51,569 nt of DNA from an uncultured Oscillospiraceae bacterium (lineage in GTDB: Bacteria > Bacillota > Clostridia > Oscillospirales > Ruminococcaceae): NCBI GenBank assembly GCA_910587465.1, contig CAJUMS010000010.1:1-51569 (forward strand), written 5' to 3'. The notes under the pieces were generated by a model, which saw only the letters and a program-made list of their open reading frames with translations, had not been told where the DNA came from and searched no databases. Positions within the stretch are counted from its first letter, which is position 1. Every line of letters starts with the position of its first letter. The translations under genes were made by a program, and so were the position numbers. This document shows, piece after piece, positions 8,422-18,094 of the stretch.

Positions 8422-9789
8422 TCAATTTATGATATCATAGGATATTTTCAAAGTATGCGCGTTGGTTTTGGTGAGCGGCTGCGCCAGATTATTTATGGTC
8501 GCGAGGTAATTCGACATCAGCAGAACAAACGCTGTATTGAATTCCTGACCGTACGCGTAAAGGCAATACGGCTGCGGTATCCAGTCGGCATATACAGGCA
8601 CCCCGTAAATAAGACCGTCGTATGAGAAGCCCGTATCCACATCCATCCGGTAAAACGTGCCCGCGCTTCCGTATGGAGCTCTGAGCCCGTAAAAATTGTA
8701 CATTAGTCCCGTTTCGTTTACATAAAAACGCGAGGGATAGTTGGTCGTCAGCGGCAGCACCTCTATGAGGGTGTTGGTGGCCATGTTCACCTTATATGTT
8801 CCCTCCGATGCGGTCACCGCGTAGAAAACGCCGTCGTATACCGCGCAGCTGAGCACATCGCCCACTCCCGATTTCGGAAATCTCACCGAGGTAAATTCCT
8901 TTACTGTCAGCGTATCGGGGTCTATTCTCCAGTATCTCACCGTGCCGCGGTAGGGGTATTCGCTGCCGCTGAGCGTCGAATGTGAAGCGGGCGCGAAAAT
9001 GTACAGATCACGGTTTTTCGGATCCCAGAAAATATTTTTCAGATTGTCAACCTTAAAATCCAACACCAGCTCGGTGGTTTCAACGGGAATATTGCTCCCG
9101 TCCTCGCTGTACACCCTGTCGTTTATCTTCAGAGCGTTTGTGTCCAGCGTCTGGAATCTCTTGAACACCACCGTGGTCTTGTTGTTTTTGGTGCTTGATG
9201 AAGCATACAGAAGCTCGCGCGGTCTGAAGCTCCCTATGAAATAGTTCCCCACTAACGTCATAAATTTCGGGGCTGAGCTGAGCAAATACGACACAATGAA
9301 CTCGTAGGGATTAACGGTAAGCGAACCGTCGCGGGTCTCGCAGGGGGCAAAGCCCGCGTTTCCAAAGGCTCTGCTTGTGAGCGCCACGCTCCTGATAGTC
9401 CCGTTCGCCTTGTCGGTTGGGAAATCCCATGTGAAATGATATCCGTTTTCGGTTTCGTAGCTCTCGTTGATATTCAGCGATCCTCTCATGACGTTCGCGC
9501 CGCTGTAAGCGTCGCCCGCCGTTCCCACGGGCACGCAGTCCTCGCGGAGCATTATATTGTCCCTGCTCTCCTCAAGCGTGTTGCCGAGCAGTATTATCCC
9601 GCCGAGGATATTCTTCCACATAGGCAGCATTGCCGCCATCTGCCCCGGCCAGTTGGTATCTATAAGAGCTTCATGAGGCGGGTTGAATAACCTGCTTATC
9701 GCGTCTGTTACCATATTGCTTTCCTCAACGCGCTGCACGACCTTTCCCGTCGCCGCGTCGCTGAGCGTCAGCGTTGCTTTTCCTTTCAT
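8422..9789 (-). CDS. predicted tail tip / fibre-associated protein
   Basis: 455 aa; I do not recognise a named family. The N-terminus (MKGKATLTLSDAATGKVVQ) resembles proteins found next to siphophage tail fibres. The second half is beta-rich with recurring short Y/G turns, suggesting a propeller or beta-sandwich. The start overlaps the upstream stop (ATGA), placing it in the tail operon. Receptor binding or baseplate attachment is the likely role by position. Confidence 0.6.
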   Translation of the reverse strand: MKGKATLTLSDAATGKVVQRVEESNMVTDAISRLFNPPHEALIDTNWPGQMAAMLPMWKNILGGIILLGNTLEESRDNIMLREDCVPVGTAGDAYSGANVMRGSLNINESYETENGYHFTWDFPTDKANGTIRSVALTSRAFGNAGFAPCETRDGSLTVNPYEFIVSYLLSSAPKFMTLVGNYFIGSFRPRELLYASSSTKNNKTTVVFKRFQTLDTNALKINDRVYSEDGSNIPVETTELVLDFKVDNLKNIFWDPKNRDLYIFAPASHSTLSGSEYPYRGTVRYWRIDPDTLTVKEFTSVRFPKSGVGDVLSCAVYDGVFYAVTASEGTYKVNMATNTLIEVLPLTTNYPSRFYVNETGLMYNFYGLRAPYGSAGTFYRMDVDTGFSYDGLIYGVPVYADWIPQPYCLYAYGQEFNTAFVLLMSNYLATINNLAQPLTKTNAHTLKISYDIIN

Positions 9790-9971
9790 GATATCACCTC
9801 TGTCGTAAAGTTTATAGCGCCGATATCCGCGACCTCACATTTCATAGCGCAGGCGGAAATCGGCTCAAAACGGTCGTTAAAATCTATTCTATTGTCGCTG
9901 CTTCCTTGAACAACATAGAGCGGCTGTAAAGCTATCCCCGTTATAAGCCCCTTTTTGTACTCGTCAGTCAT
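9786..9971 (-). CDS. small conserved-looking tail-region protein
   Basis: 61 aa, beginning MTDEYKKGLITGIALQPLYV. It overlaps the genes on both sides (8 nt upstream, 4 nt downstream), which is strong evidence of translation. No motif is recognised. Small proteins of this kind sit between hub and fibre genes in many Firmicutes siphophages, so a structural role is likely. Confidence 0.65.
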   Translation of the reverse strand: MTDEYKKGLITGIALQPLYVVQGSSDNRIDFNDRFEPISACAMKCEVADIGAINFTTEVIS

Positions 9972-11196
9972 AGGTCACATCAATCCTCCTTTTGGCGGTT
10001 TTATTGTAGATTTGGGTGATATTTCCCGTTGCATCCTCAGATATGTCAAATTTATTGACCGTTTCTGTTCCGTCACTGTTCATGAAAGTTAAATCAAAAC
10101 CGCCTTTCTTGAAGTCAATTTTTGTCATGTATGAGCTTTCTTTTTTCGTTCCTGCTTCCGCCTTAGTCTGGTTATTCAGTCCTGTCGAGGATTTATTGTA
10201 ATTGACAACCCCCGAAACATTCCCGAAGCCGCCGCAGGTAACGGTCATTGAGCAGTTTCCGCTGACGGAGATTTCGGAAATATTACCTGTGACTGTCACG
10301 TTTTCCTCCTCGTCTACCACCGAAATCCTGTCGCCTATTTTCAAGCTGAAATCCGGCTCGGCGAGCGTGAAGCTCATCGGAGTGAGCGAAAAATCCTTGT
10401 AGTAATCGTAAATAAAACCGAGGTACATTTCAAAATCTTCGTCATCGAGCCCGTAGCCTATGTACTGATTGTTGATTATCAGAGTATATCCGCTGTCGTC
10501 GCCCATCTCATAGGTCTTGTTTTTCTGCGATGTCTTTATTTTTGAGAACACCACCGTTTCATCGGAGTAATCAAAGTCCATCAGCTCGCCCGAATAAAAC
10601 GTTCGCGAGACCTCCTTTGAAAAAACGTCCACCTGAAGCTTTCCGTCATCGTTTATGTAGGCAAATCCGCCGTTCCATTCCGCCATGCCCGACACCACAT
10701 TGCGGCAGGAATTCGCGTAAATATAATCCGTGTATTCGTGCGAGATAACGCCATTGTTAAACAGCGCGTTCAGCTCGAAGAAATCCCCGTTAATCGAGAA
10801 ATAATCGGCGATTCCCGCCTCAAGCAGGCAGTACGCGTAAACGGAAATAAACGTTTGCGGAAACTGCACCTCCTTGGGAAATTCGGTATCGAGCTTTATC
10901 ATATCGTCGTAGGCGGTGAGCTCTATCACGCCGTTCCGGCGCTTTGGCAGCTCCGCGTTGAAGTACCCGCAGAAATGCCCGTCGATGTCCAGCCTTACGC
11001 GGCTGTTCGCGAACGCTCCGCGGGGAAAGCGCTGCGTGTTGTTGTCTATTATCATGTATATTGATTTCGCGCTTACGCCGCCAAGCTCGAAGGTGTCCCC
11101 GCTGAAGCAGCCGCGCTCAAATCTGAAATCAAATAAATCGTCTTCGGTCAGGACGATATCCTCCCGACCCGCTCTTGAAAATGTCAATTCTATCAC
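9964..11196 (-). CDS. tail tip / baseplate hub protein
   Basis: 410 aa, starting at a GTG after a strong GGAGAGGTG site. The N-terminal ~200 residues hold short beta segments (LRFERG-like turns, AYDDMIKLD) as in gp44/gp27-type hub proteins. The C-terminus (after about 330) contains a polar N/S/T linker and a beta motif. Position directly after the distal-tail-type gene and tape measure fits the hub that anchors fibres. Peptidase or wall-degrading motifs are not seen. Confidence 0.7.
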   Translation of the reverse strand: MIELTFSRAGREDIVLTEDDLFDFRFERGCFSGDTFELGGVSAKSIYMIIDNNTQRFPRGAFANSRVRLDIDGHFCGYFNAELPKRRNGVIELTAYDDMIKLDTEFPKEVQFPQTFISVYAYCLLEAGIADYFSINGDFFELNALFNNGVISHEYTDYIYANSCRNVVSGMAEWNGGFAYINDDGKLQVDVFSKEVSRTFYSGELMDFDYSDETVVFSKIKTSQKNKTYEMGDDSGYTLIINNQYIGYGLDDEDFEMYLGFIYDYYKDFSLTPMSFTLAEPDFSLKIGDRISVVDEEENVTVTGNISEISVSGNCSMTVTCGGFGNVSGVVNYNKSSTGLNNQTKAEAGTKKESSYMTKIDFKKGGFDLTFMNSDGTETVNKFDISEDATGNITQIYNKTAKRRIDVTYD

Positions 11197-11200
11197 TTTA

Positions 11201-11566
11201 TCACCTCTCCTTAAACTGCACCGAGGCGCTGAAATCGCCGTATTTCAGGGTCGTGTCGGTTATACGAGCGTCTGTGAGCTCCGCGGTCAGCTCCTCGGTG
11301 TACATCGTCTTTGTTACGAATTTCTCCGCCTGCGGACTGTAATAAGTAAGCTGCCCGAAGGTGCTCTTTTTTACCGCCGCCACCGCCGCGGCTTCCTCAG
11401 GTGAGAGCGCCGCCCACTGCACCAGCAAATCTTCTTTGCGGGCTATCACTTTTTTGGAATAACTTCCGCCGAGGGTCTGCCCGCTGTTTGTTCCCTCAAT
11501 ATCCCGATAGCCGTATTGTATCGGCGCTATCGGCACGGGCAGCGGCGAGCCGTTCCACCAAAGCAT
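11201..11566 (-). CDS. small tail protein between tape measure and hub
   Basis: 121 aa, beta-rich (GYRDIEGTNSGQTLGGSYSKK, then LTYYSPQ). AAGGGGGTG lies before the ATG. It is in the slot of a distal tail protein but is shorter than the classic Dit (about 200+ aa), so it may be a minimal connector between tube and hub. No enzymatic motif. Confidence 0.65.
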   Translation of the reverse strand: MLWWNGSPLPVPIAPIQYGYRDIEGTNSGQTLGGSYSKKVIARKEDLLVQWAALSPEEAAAVAAVKKSTFGQLTYYSPQAEKFVTKTMYTEELTAELTDARITDTTLKYGDFSASVQFKER

Positions 11567-11578
11567 TTCAACACCCCC

Positions 11579-14500
11579 TTATGTGTTCAAGACGTTTTTC
11601 CCGACCTTGATATTCCTGCTGTTCACGCCCTTGATAAATATATCCGTGATTTTTTCGGCACCCAGATAAATGGGTATCGTCAAGTTTCCGTTTGAAACCG
11701 TCGCCTCCTCCGGCTTAGCCCGAACCCCGAAAGCGGAGAGCAGCTGCGACATATTCGGCGCGGTCGCGTAAGAACCGCCCGCAAGCGAGCTCAGCATATC
11801 CCCGAGCGTAAGATCGTTCGCGCCGAGCTCTTTGTTCCAGCCCTCGATAAAGCTCAGCGCCGCCTCCGCGCCTATATTAAGCATATCTCCCTCAAGCCCG
11901 AAAAGCTCCTCGCGAAGCCTGTCCACAAAATTGTTTTTGAGGTTGTCCACCTCACTCTGATAATATTTCGCGGAAATATCCGCCGCTGTTTCCCGCAGCC
12001 GCGCCATGCTGTCAAAGTAGCCGTTCCACTCGCGGTCGGACATTTTCAGCATTTTAGAGCCGAACTCCATAGCCTCGTCAACGTCCATAGCAAGAATGTC
12101 GTTCAGCGTTCCGTCATCCGCGCCGCGGGCTTTCAGAGCGTCCAGCATTTCGCCGTACTCCTCAAGAATTTTTATATTATCCTCGATACTGTCAGCGCCC
12201 ATTTTGTAGGTCTCGACCTCGTGCTCTGCGGTTGTAACGGTAAACTCGCCCTTGACCGCAATGGTTTCGGGAACGGTCTCCGTTATTTTTTCAAACGTTT
12301 TGTTGAAATCCACCAGCTTTGAGGTCAGACTGTCACGCGCGGAAACTATATTCTGAAGCGCCGAGAGCGTGCTGTCGCTTGTTTCGCTTAACAGCGCGGT
12401 CAGAGCGTCCTTGTTCGCCTCGATTATTTTTTGGTTATACTGGTAAGTCTCAAGGAAAGAATTCCGCCACTCCGCGCTGTTTTTGTCGAGATATTTGTCG
12501 CGTATCTTCGCAAGCTCCTCATAATATTTCTTCTCGGTGAGCTGCCCCGTTTTATGCTGAAACTGGAGCTGACTTTTCTCCTCGTTGTAGCTTGCGAGGC
12601 GTTCCCGCTGCGCCTGTTCCGCCGCTTCTTTCTGCTGCTTGAGCTGCTGCTCATAGGCTTTTTTCTGATCCTCGGTCAAGCTGTCATAATATTTTTTAAG
12701 CTCCACGTTCACCGAGCGCCATTCGTCGGAATCCTCTTCAAGATAATTGTCCCGAAGTGCGGCGAGCTGCGAATAATATTCATTCGCGTCGGTAACTCCC
12801 ATATCGTAGCTGTATTTCGCGTCCGCGCGGAGCTGCTCGTACAGCTCGGCGTTCACGGTTTTTTCTTCCTCAAGCTGTGCAAGTCTTGCTTTTCGTTTTT
12901 GCTCAGCTTCTTTGCCTTTGCGTTCCTCCTCGACGGCTATGGCGCTGCCCTGATTATAATAGTTATAATCATCTTCGGTAATGCCGTAGAGTTCATTGTA
13001 TCTTTTTTGCTTATCGGTAAGATTATCTTTGGCAGCGCGCATATTTTCCCATTGTTCGAGAACGTCGCGCCCGAATTCGGTCATTTCCCAGCCCATGTCC
13101 TTTAAATAATTATATAGCCTTTCAAAATCGCGTTCGCGCTCCTCGTAGGTACCCGAAAATTTATAATCAAAGCCTGCATTGTTAGCAACGGGATCAAAGG
13201 TTTTGAGATTTGTCGACATAAAATCCCAGATCAGATCATGTACCTGTCCGCTTTGAGTTCCCCAATCGTCAAACACCGATACTAATCTGTGCCCTATCGA
13301 TGTTTTTTCATTTTCCGCCGCCAGAGCGTCTTTTAAAGCCGCCTCCGCCTGTGCCCTTGACAAATCGTCATTAGCGTTTATAAGCCTGTCCAGAGCCGCC
13401 GCCTGCTCCTCGTACGAGCCCGTTACAAGGTCTATCTGCCCTGCCAGATCGGGGTATTGAGATATCAATTCGTCTTGAAGCGATTTTAATTTTTCGGTTT
13501 TTTGAGAGGTATTGTCCGCGCTTTCCGCGACGTCCTCATAGTGTTTTTTGACCTCTTCAAGGCTTTCGGATTTCTTTTTATAATCCTCCGCCGAGGTCAT
13601 CAGCTCCTCGGAACTTTCCTGAAGCTCCTTCATTTTTTCGTTGCAGCTGCTGATATTCCCTGCCAGCGTGACGAATACTCCTATAAGCACGGAAATAACC
13701 GTAATCACTGCCATATACGGATTAGCCGATGCGGCAATATTGTTAGCCTCCTGTGCGGCTGTTGCACTGTCGGTGGCGGTTTTCAATCCGTGAAACGTTG
13801 ATACAAGCGTCTTTGCCGATTTGTTGAAATCGGTTATGAAGCTAGCCCCCGCCATCAGCGTTTTATAAGTCACAACACTTGTTGTTACCCCCGCCAGCGC
13901 GGAGGCAATGGCTTTTATATTTTCCAACAAAAATGAAAGCGTTCCCGAAATAAACGAACCAAGCTTTTCCGATATTTCCGTAACGTCGCCCGCCGATACC
14001 GCCGCGCTCACTTCCTCGGCTGCTTCGCCGATAACGGGCAGCAGCGAATTCGCGACCGAAGCCGTGAGGTTGTCGATTTGATTTTTTGCGATCTGAACCT
14101 TTTCGGCGGTGGTGTCCATCATGGTATCGGCAGCGGTTGCCGCCGCGCCCGTGGAATTTGTCATAGCTTCAATGTTTTGTTTGAAGCCGTCCATATTTGA
14201 AAACAGAATATTCGCCGCTTTGGAAGCCTCCGACGATGAGAACATATCCGCCAACGACTGCCCCGACTTCGCCGCCTCGTCGCTCATCAATTTGAGAACG
14301 TCGGTTACATCGTATCCCATGGCGGATATTTCGGTGAATTTTTTTCCCGCGAGCGCCGTTCCCGCTGTTGCCGCCATCATCGCTTTTTCGGCGGTCGAGC
14401 CGCTTGCGCCGAGCTCGTTTATCATGCCGTTGAGGTATGTCGTGGCTTCGGCAGTTGCCACACCGTTCGAGGTTACCGTTGCGAACATCGCGCCGAGCTG

Positions 14501-15244
14501 ATCAAACTCAACGTTCACGCTCTGCGCGGTCGGGATAATTTTGCCCATGCTGCTTGCCAGCTCGCCGACTGTCGTTTTGCCCTTATTCTGCGTGGTTATG
14601 AGAACGTCCTGAATGTGGGTCGCGTCCTCCATTTCCATGTGGTAGGCATTGATGGCGGTCGTTACAACGTCGATAGCGGTAGCGGTTTCGGTAAATCCGC
14701 CCTTAGCCAGCTTTACCGAGTTTTCCACAAATTCCAGAACGTTCTCCTGTGCTACGCCCGCCGACAGCGCGGAATACATAGACTCGGCGAGATTGGTGAA
14801 GGTAACTCCCGTGCGGTTTGAAATTTCCTCCAAGCCGCTGCGGAATTGTTCAAGATCGCCTGTCAGCAGAGTGGAAGCCTTTGCGAAGGCGGTTTCGTTG
14901 CTCATGGCGGTGTTTACGGAGTCAACGGCTATATTCTTAATAGCCGCGCCGACCTGCTTCAATCCGCTCATAACAACATCGGAGATCAGATTTGCTTTAA
15001 TAAGGTCGCCCGCCGTTATCGCCGAATTGCCCACGCCGTCCAGACCGTCACGGACACCATCAACTCCGTCTGTATCTATCCCGCGCAGTGCGGCAGCAAG
15101 CGCTCCTATCGCTTCGGTTATCGCCTCCGCCGAATCGGGGTCTAACGCGTCGCGCAGAGTATCGCCCAACTGCTCGGTGGAGCGCTGTGCCTGCGTTGTG
15201 TCGTTCAATGTGGATATGCGTATGTACGCGTCCGGTTGTGCCAT
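11579..15244 (-). CDS. tail tape measure protein
   Basis: 1221 aa. It sets tail length and is ejected with the DNA. The N-terminal third has the TP901-type core (TEQLGDTLRDAL, then repeated TNSTGAAATA-like segments). Hydrophobic stretches lie at about 440-560, and a long charged coiled coil rich in E, K, Q and R covers roughly 730-960. The predicted tail would be about 180 nm at 1.5 angstrom per residue, in the siphophage range. It follows the Gp15-like chaperone gene, as expected. Confidence 0.92.
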   Translation of the reverse strand: MAQPDAYIRISTLNDTTQAQRSTEQLGDTLRDALDPDSAEAITEAIGALAAALRGIDTDGVDGVRDGLDGVGNSAITAGDLIKANLISDVVMSGLKQVGAAIKNIAVDSVNTAMSNETAFAKASTLLTGDLEQFRSGLEEISNRTGVTFTNLAESMYSALSAGVAQENVLEFVENSVKLAKGGFTETATAIDVVTTAINAYHMEMEDATHIQDVLITTQNKGKTTVGELASSMGKIIPTAQSVNVEFDQLGAMFATVTSNGVATAEATTYLNGMINELGASGSTAEKAMMAATAGTALAGKKFTEISAMGYDVTDVLKLMSDEAAKSGQSLADMFSSSEASKAANILFSNMDGFKQNIEAMTNSTGAAATAADTMMDTTAEKVQIAKNQIDNLTASVANSLLPVIGEAAEEVSAAVSAGDVTEISEKLGSFISGTLSFLLENIKAIASALAGVTTSVVTYKTLMAGASFITDFNKSAKTLVSTFHGLKTATDSATAAQEANNIAASANPYMAVITVISVLIGVFVTLAGNISSCNEKMKELQESSEELMTSAEDYKKKSESLEEVKKHYEDVAESADNTSQKTEKLKSLQDELISQYPDLAGQIDLVTGSYEEQAAALDRLINANDDLSRAQAEAALKDALAAENEKTSIGHRLVSVFDDWGTQSGQVHDLIWDFMSTNLKTFDPVANNAGFDYKFSGTYEERERDFERLYNYLKDMGWEMTEFGRDVLEQWENMRAAKDNLTDKQKRYNELYGITEDDYNYYNQGSAIAVEEERKGKEAEQKRKARLAQLEEEKTVNAELYEQLRADAKYSYDMGVTDANEYYSQLAALRDNYLEEDSDEWRSVNVELKKYYDSLTEDQKKAYEQQLKQQKEAAEQAQRERLASYNEEKSQLQFQHKTGQLTEKKYYEELAKIRDKYLDKNSAEWRNSFLETYQYNQKIIEANKDALTALLSETSDSTLSALQNIVSARDSLTSKLVDFNKTFEKITETVPETIAVKGEFTVTTAEHEVETYKMGADSIEDNIKILEEYGEMLDALKARGADDGTLNDILAMDVDEAMEFGSKMLKMSDREWNGYFDSMARLRETAADISAKYYQSEVDNLKNNFVDRLREELFGLEGDMLNIGAEAALSFIEGWNKELGANDLTLGDMLSSLAGGSYATAPNMSQLLSAFGVRAKPEEATVSNGNLTIPIYLGAEKITDIFIKGVNSRNIKVGKNVLNT

Positions 15245-15801
15245 TATTTGCCCCTCCTTCCGATTTTGGAAATAAAGTCCTCGGCTGCCTTGCTGTTACG
15301 TTCCTCAAGCTCTATAAGCTCGGGATGCTCGCGCACGAATTCCTTTTCTTCTTTGGTCAGTTTGCCCTTGCTCCGCCGCGTCCGCAAGCCGATAAGCGTA
15401 TTGAAAAAGCTCTCGCCCAGATCGGAAAACAGGCTGCGGAACGCCCACCAGTGCAGATATTCAATACGGCTTAAATCTATATTAAAGCTGCTTTTAAAAG
15501 CCGAAAAAATATATTGCGCGTCTTTCTCGAAGTTGTATATCTGAGGAAATTTTCCTCTTGATTTATCCGGCTCTTTTCCCATATTCAAAAATTTCAGCCC
15601 CTGCGATATAGCAGAGGCTGTATTTTCAGGTACATCGGGATAAAGCAGCGTTGCAAGCACCGTCAGCCTTTCGCTGTCCGTAAGGCGTTCGTCATCAAAC
15701 GCTCGGAGTATTTTCAGACAAACGCGGAAATCCGTGTTTATTCTGACCGCCGCGCCGTCGATTTTCACGGCTTTCGGCAGTCCGTCAAGAATGATATTCA
15801 T
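15244..15801 (-). CDS. Gp15-like tail assembly protein
   Basis: 185 aa from the ATG that overlaps the upstream stop (ATGA); a TTG at 15813 in the same frame is too close to its ribosome site. The sequence has the family's alpha-helical pattern (TDFRVCLKILRAFDDERL, LHWWAFRSLF). In Firmicutes siphophages this gene lies between the gpG-like chaperone and the tape measure and acts with it in tail assembly. Here the two chaperones are separate overlapping genes, not an obvious frameshift fusion. Confidence 0.8.
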   Translation of the reverse strand: MNIILDGLPKAVKIDGAAVRINTDFRVCLKILRAFDDERLTDSERLTVLATLLYPDVPENTASAISQGLKFLNMGKEPDKSRGKFPQIYNFEKDAQYIFSAFKSSFNIDLSRIEYLHWWAFRSLFSDLGESFFNTLIGLRTRRSKGKLTKEEKEFVREHPELIELEERNSKAAEDFISKIGRRGK

Positions 15802-16211
15802 TCCATCACGCAACTTTCCTCGGGAGCTGTGTACTCCTGAATAAGGCTGTTTGAAGCCGCTTTGAAATACTGCGCCATCTCGCAGATAAAGCGCACCAGA
15901 ACGTGAATATAACAGCCGCCGTTCATCAGCAGCGCCGACGTTCCCGCACCGAAAACCCTGTCCACGCGCTCCGCGACAAAATCCGTGAAGCGTTTAAGCT
16001 CCCGCGCCGCTTCGATATCCGCGTTTGAGACTCCGTTTTCATCTACAACGGGGATAATCTCGCGCGGTTTGTATGCTTTCAGCTCCTCGTATATTTCAAA
16101 AAAATCCTGCCGAACCTTTAAGTCAGTAGGATAAAATTTTATTTCGCTTGTTTTCCCGTCAACTTCAACCTCGATCACAACAGGTTTTTCGGACTGCACT
16201 TTAAATTTCAT
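15798..16211 (-). CDS. tail assembly chaperone (gpG-like)
   Basis: 137 aa, mostly helical and acidic (FFEIYEELKAYKPREII), with an N-terminal beta hairpin (EVEVDGKTSEIKFYPTDLKVR) typical of the family. An AAGGAG site precedes the ATG. It chaperones the tape measure during tail polymerisation and is absent from the virion in related phages. Position between tail tube and Gp15 genes supports the call. Confidence 0.75.
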   Translation of the reverse strand: MKFKVQSEKPVVIEVEVDGKTSEIKFYPTDLKVRQDFFEIYEELKAYKPREIIPVVDENGVSNADIEAARELKRFTDFVAERVDRVFGAGTSALLMNGGCYIHVLVRFICEMAQYFKAASNSLIQEYTAPEESCVME

Positions 16212-16232
16212 ACAAATTCTCCTTTTTCATTC

Positions 16233-16261
16233 AAACGGCACTATTACACGGAGTGCCGTTT
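16233..16261 (-). terminator. hairpin after the major tail protein gene
   Basis: A 9-bp perfect stem (AACGGCACT / AGTGCCGTT) in the 56-nt gap after the tail tube gene. The T-run is weak on the minus strand, so it may be an mRNA-stabilising or partial terminator that sets the high tail-tube to chaperone ratio. Confidence 0.55.
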
Positions 16262-16267
16262 TATCCT

Positions 16268-17056
16268 TTACTTATCGTCGCTTAACGAAGCCGTTCCGCC
16301 GTAAACTGCGTTTGCGCTTCCAGCCTTTACGGCTTTCCCCGCCGCGTCGACCTCCGCAACGGTGATCACTGAGGGCGAACCCGTAACGCTGACGGACGTT
16401 CCAACAGCGAGCGCCGACCAGCTTGACAAATCCTGTCCGGCGGTAACGGTCTGCGCGGAGGTTCCGCCCTTATAGACATAGTGATTGCCCGTATCGAGCT
16501 GCGGAGCAACTACAAGGATAGTCCCCGTTGTGCCCGTTCCCGCGGTGGAAACCACTGTCAGAGAGCCTATACCGCCGTCCGCGGTGAAAGTATTTTCCGC
16601 GCGGTCGAAAACGCCGAATGTGCGCTCGCCCTCCCACACGATATCAAAGGGAGCAGCCACGCCGTCCGCCGCAGTACCGCCCCAGCTCTTGAGATCAATT
16701 TTAGCGTCCTGCGTCCAAGCCGCAAACTTCTCGTCGCCTACCTCGTCAAAAATGGAGACCTCCATAAACTTGTATTTCAGCTCGTCAAGCTGCTTGCTCA
16801 GGCGGTCGATCTCGTACAGCTCCTTGCCCAGCGCCGAATCACGGGCGATAATAAAGGGTGACACGGAGGTAATCTGATTACCCGTTGTCACCTTGGATTT
16901 TGTACGCCCGAGAACGTTTTTGGTCTGTGTAACGGTATTGTTGCGCGTGCGGTCAAGGGCGTCGTTATCCTCGCCGATGGGATACCAGATACCGTTAAGC
17001 TGAATCATGAGTATACTTTGTTCGCGCTCTACCGCGCCTGTTCCTTTAATTGCCAT
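16268..17056 (-). CDS. major tail (tube) protein
   Basis: 262 aa. The N-terminal ~185 residues have the tube-protein style (EREQSILMIQLNGIWYPIGED, then KVTTGNQITSVSPFI and the helix LYEIDRLSKQLDELKYKFME). The C-terminal ~75 residues are a T/G/V/A-rich beta extension (about 185-262), probably an Ig-like or surface domain. It sits between the head-tail joining genes and the tail chaperones and is flanked by hairpins, as expected for an abundant product. Confidence 0.8.
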   Translation of the reverse strand: MAIKGTGAVEREQSILMIQLNGIWYPIGEDNDALDRTRNNTVTQTKNVLGRTKSKVTTGNQITSVSPFIIARDSALGKELYEIDRLSKQLDELKYKFMEVSIFDEVGDEKFAAWTQDAKIDLKSWGGTAADGVAAPFDIVWEGERTFGVFDRAENTFTADGGIGSLTVVSTAGTGTTGTILVVAPQLDTGNHYVYKGGTSAQTVTAGQDLSSWSALAVGTSVSVTGSPSVITVAEVDAAGKAVKAGSANAVYGGTASLSDDK

Positions 17057-17080
17057 TTTACATTTTCCTTTCTTATTTCA

Positions 17081-17154
17081 AAAAAAATTTCCGCGACCCG
17101 CCCGCAAAAGCTCCGCATTCGCTGCGCTTTCACGGGCTCCCGCGAAAAATTTTG
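17081..17154 (-). terminator. long imperfect hairpin with U8 before the tail tube gene
   Basis: The arms AAAATTTCCGCG (84-95) and CGCGAAAAATTTT (141-153) pair imperfectly, and a second inner stem joins CCCG-CAAAAGC with GCGCTTT-CACGGG. On the minus strand the structure ends in eight T residues, about 25 nt before the tail tube ATG. It looks like an intrinsic terminator inside the late operon. Confidence 0.5.
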
Positions 17155-17165
17155 CTGCGTGGGCT

Positions 17166-17603
17166 TTATGTTGCCCTTTGCTGACGCTGCTTGTAAACAA
17201 ACTGCAAACGGGTAATATATACCCCCGTTACCCTGTCCTCGGAAACCTCATCAAGCGTCCCCGTTTCAATTACCGTAAGGCTTAACCCGATCTCGTTTTC
17301 TTTGAGAGCGGGGAAGCGCTTGGCTTCGTTCTGCTCTTCTATCCAGCGGTTGAAATCCTCCAGAAAAGCCATACTCGCGCCGCGCTCCGTATCGTCGGAG
17401 ATTGCCGTGCGATAGGCAAAATCGAAGGTCACCGTGTAGATTTTATTCCCCAGAATATCCTTTCTGAACGGATAATTCGGCGATGAACCTATGCAGTAGC
17501 AGTCCTCCGCGCCGACGTTATCCAGATAAAAGGGCAGCTTTCGGTTGATGTGCGGACAGCCCGCAACAAACTCGCAAATGCTGTCCATTATTGAATTTCT
17601 CAC
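17166..17603 (-). CDS. minor capsid / tail completion protein
   Basis: 145 aa from a GTG that overlaps the upstream stop (GTGA) and follows AAGGAGG by 8 nt; the longer frame to 17681 lies inside the neighbour. Pattern (FYLDNVGAEDCYCIGSSPNYP, then FDFAYRTAISDD) fits the Minor_capsid_3/tail completion group that joins head connector to tail tube. Neighbouring genes agree. Confidence 0.7.
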   Translation of the reverse strand: MRNSIMDSICEFVAGCPHINRKLPFYLDNVGAEDCYCIGSSPNYPFRKDILGNKIYTVTFDFAYRTAISDDTERGASMAFLEDFNRWIEEQNEAKRFPALKENEIGLSLTVIETGTLDEVSEDRVTGVYITRLQFVYKQRQQRAT

Positions 17604-18016
17604 GGCATCAGCCTCCTTGCGTAATCTTGTACCTCGCGCTCGATCTGCGGCATTCGCGCCGCTTTCATATGCTCCGCCCATTTTTCAGTTGCCTTTGGAT
17701 GGCGCGACTTACTGAACTTCATTTTTGTGCCGTCTTTTTTCTCCCCAAGGTAAACCTTCCGCGAATAAGGCGCAATATATACAAGCTCTCCGCTGCCCAT
17801 TCGCGAGCCGAGAATAACGGATTTTGCGAGAATACCATTCCGCATGGGAACATACGGCTCCATGTGCCGCACGACCGTGTTGTCAATGAATTTCTGAATT
17901 GCGCTGTACCGCTGATTCATGCGCCGAGCTCCGCCGTTCCATTCTATAACAGCGTCGCCGTGCGCGTTTGTGAAAAGCGTTCCGCGCGAGGTAACTATTC
18001 GTACACCGTCACTCAT
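17600..18016 (-). CDS. head-tail joining minor capsid protein (HK97 gp10-like)
   Basis: 138 aa. The ATG at 18016 follows GGAGGTGAG at a good distance; a longer frame to 18052 lacks this. The protein carries a basic core (KFIDNTVVRHMEPYVPMRNG, RHPKATEKWAEHMKAARMP) typical of Minor_capsid_2/gp10-like tail completion factors. It is third in the connector block after the capsid gene. Confidence 0.7.
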   Translation of the reverse strand: MSDGVRIVTSRGTLFTNAHGDAVIEWNGGARRMNQRYSAIQKFIDNTVVRHMEPYVPMRNGILAKSVILGSRMGSGELVYIAPYSRKVYLGEKKDGTKMKFSKSRHPKATEKWAEHMKAARMPQIEREVQDYARRLMP

Positions 18017-18042
18017 TTTCCGCTCACCTCCCAGTGCCACCT

Positions 18043-18090
18043 GTTTAGACAACGCTTACGACGGCAAGCCGTCGAGCGTTGTTGCTAAAC
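18043..18090 (-). repeat. 48-nt nested inverted repeat
   Basis: Nested arms: GTTTAG/CTAAAC outside, ACAACGCT/AGCGTTGT in the middle and CGACGGC/GCCGTCG inside. It fills the start of the 139-nt gap between two connector genes and forms a near-continuous 20-bp stem. It is not followed by a T-run on the minus strand. Confidence 0.7.
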
Positions 18091-18094
18091 TGCA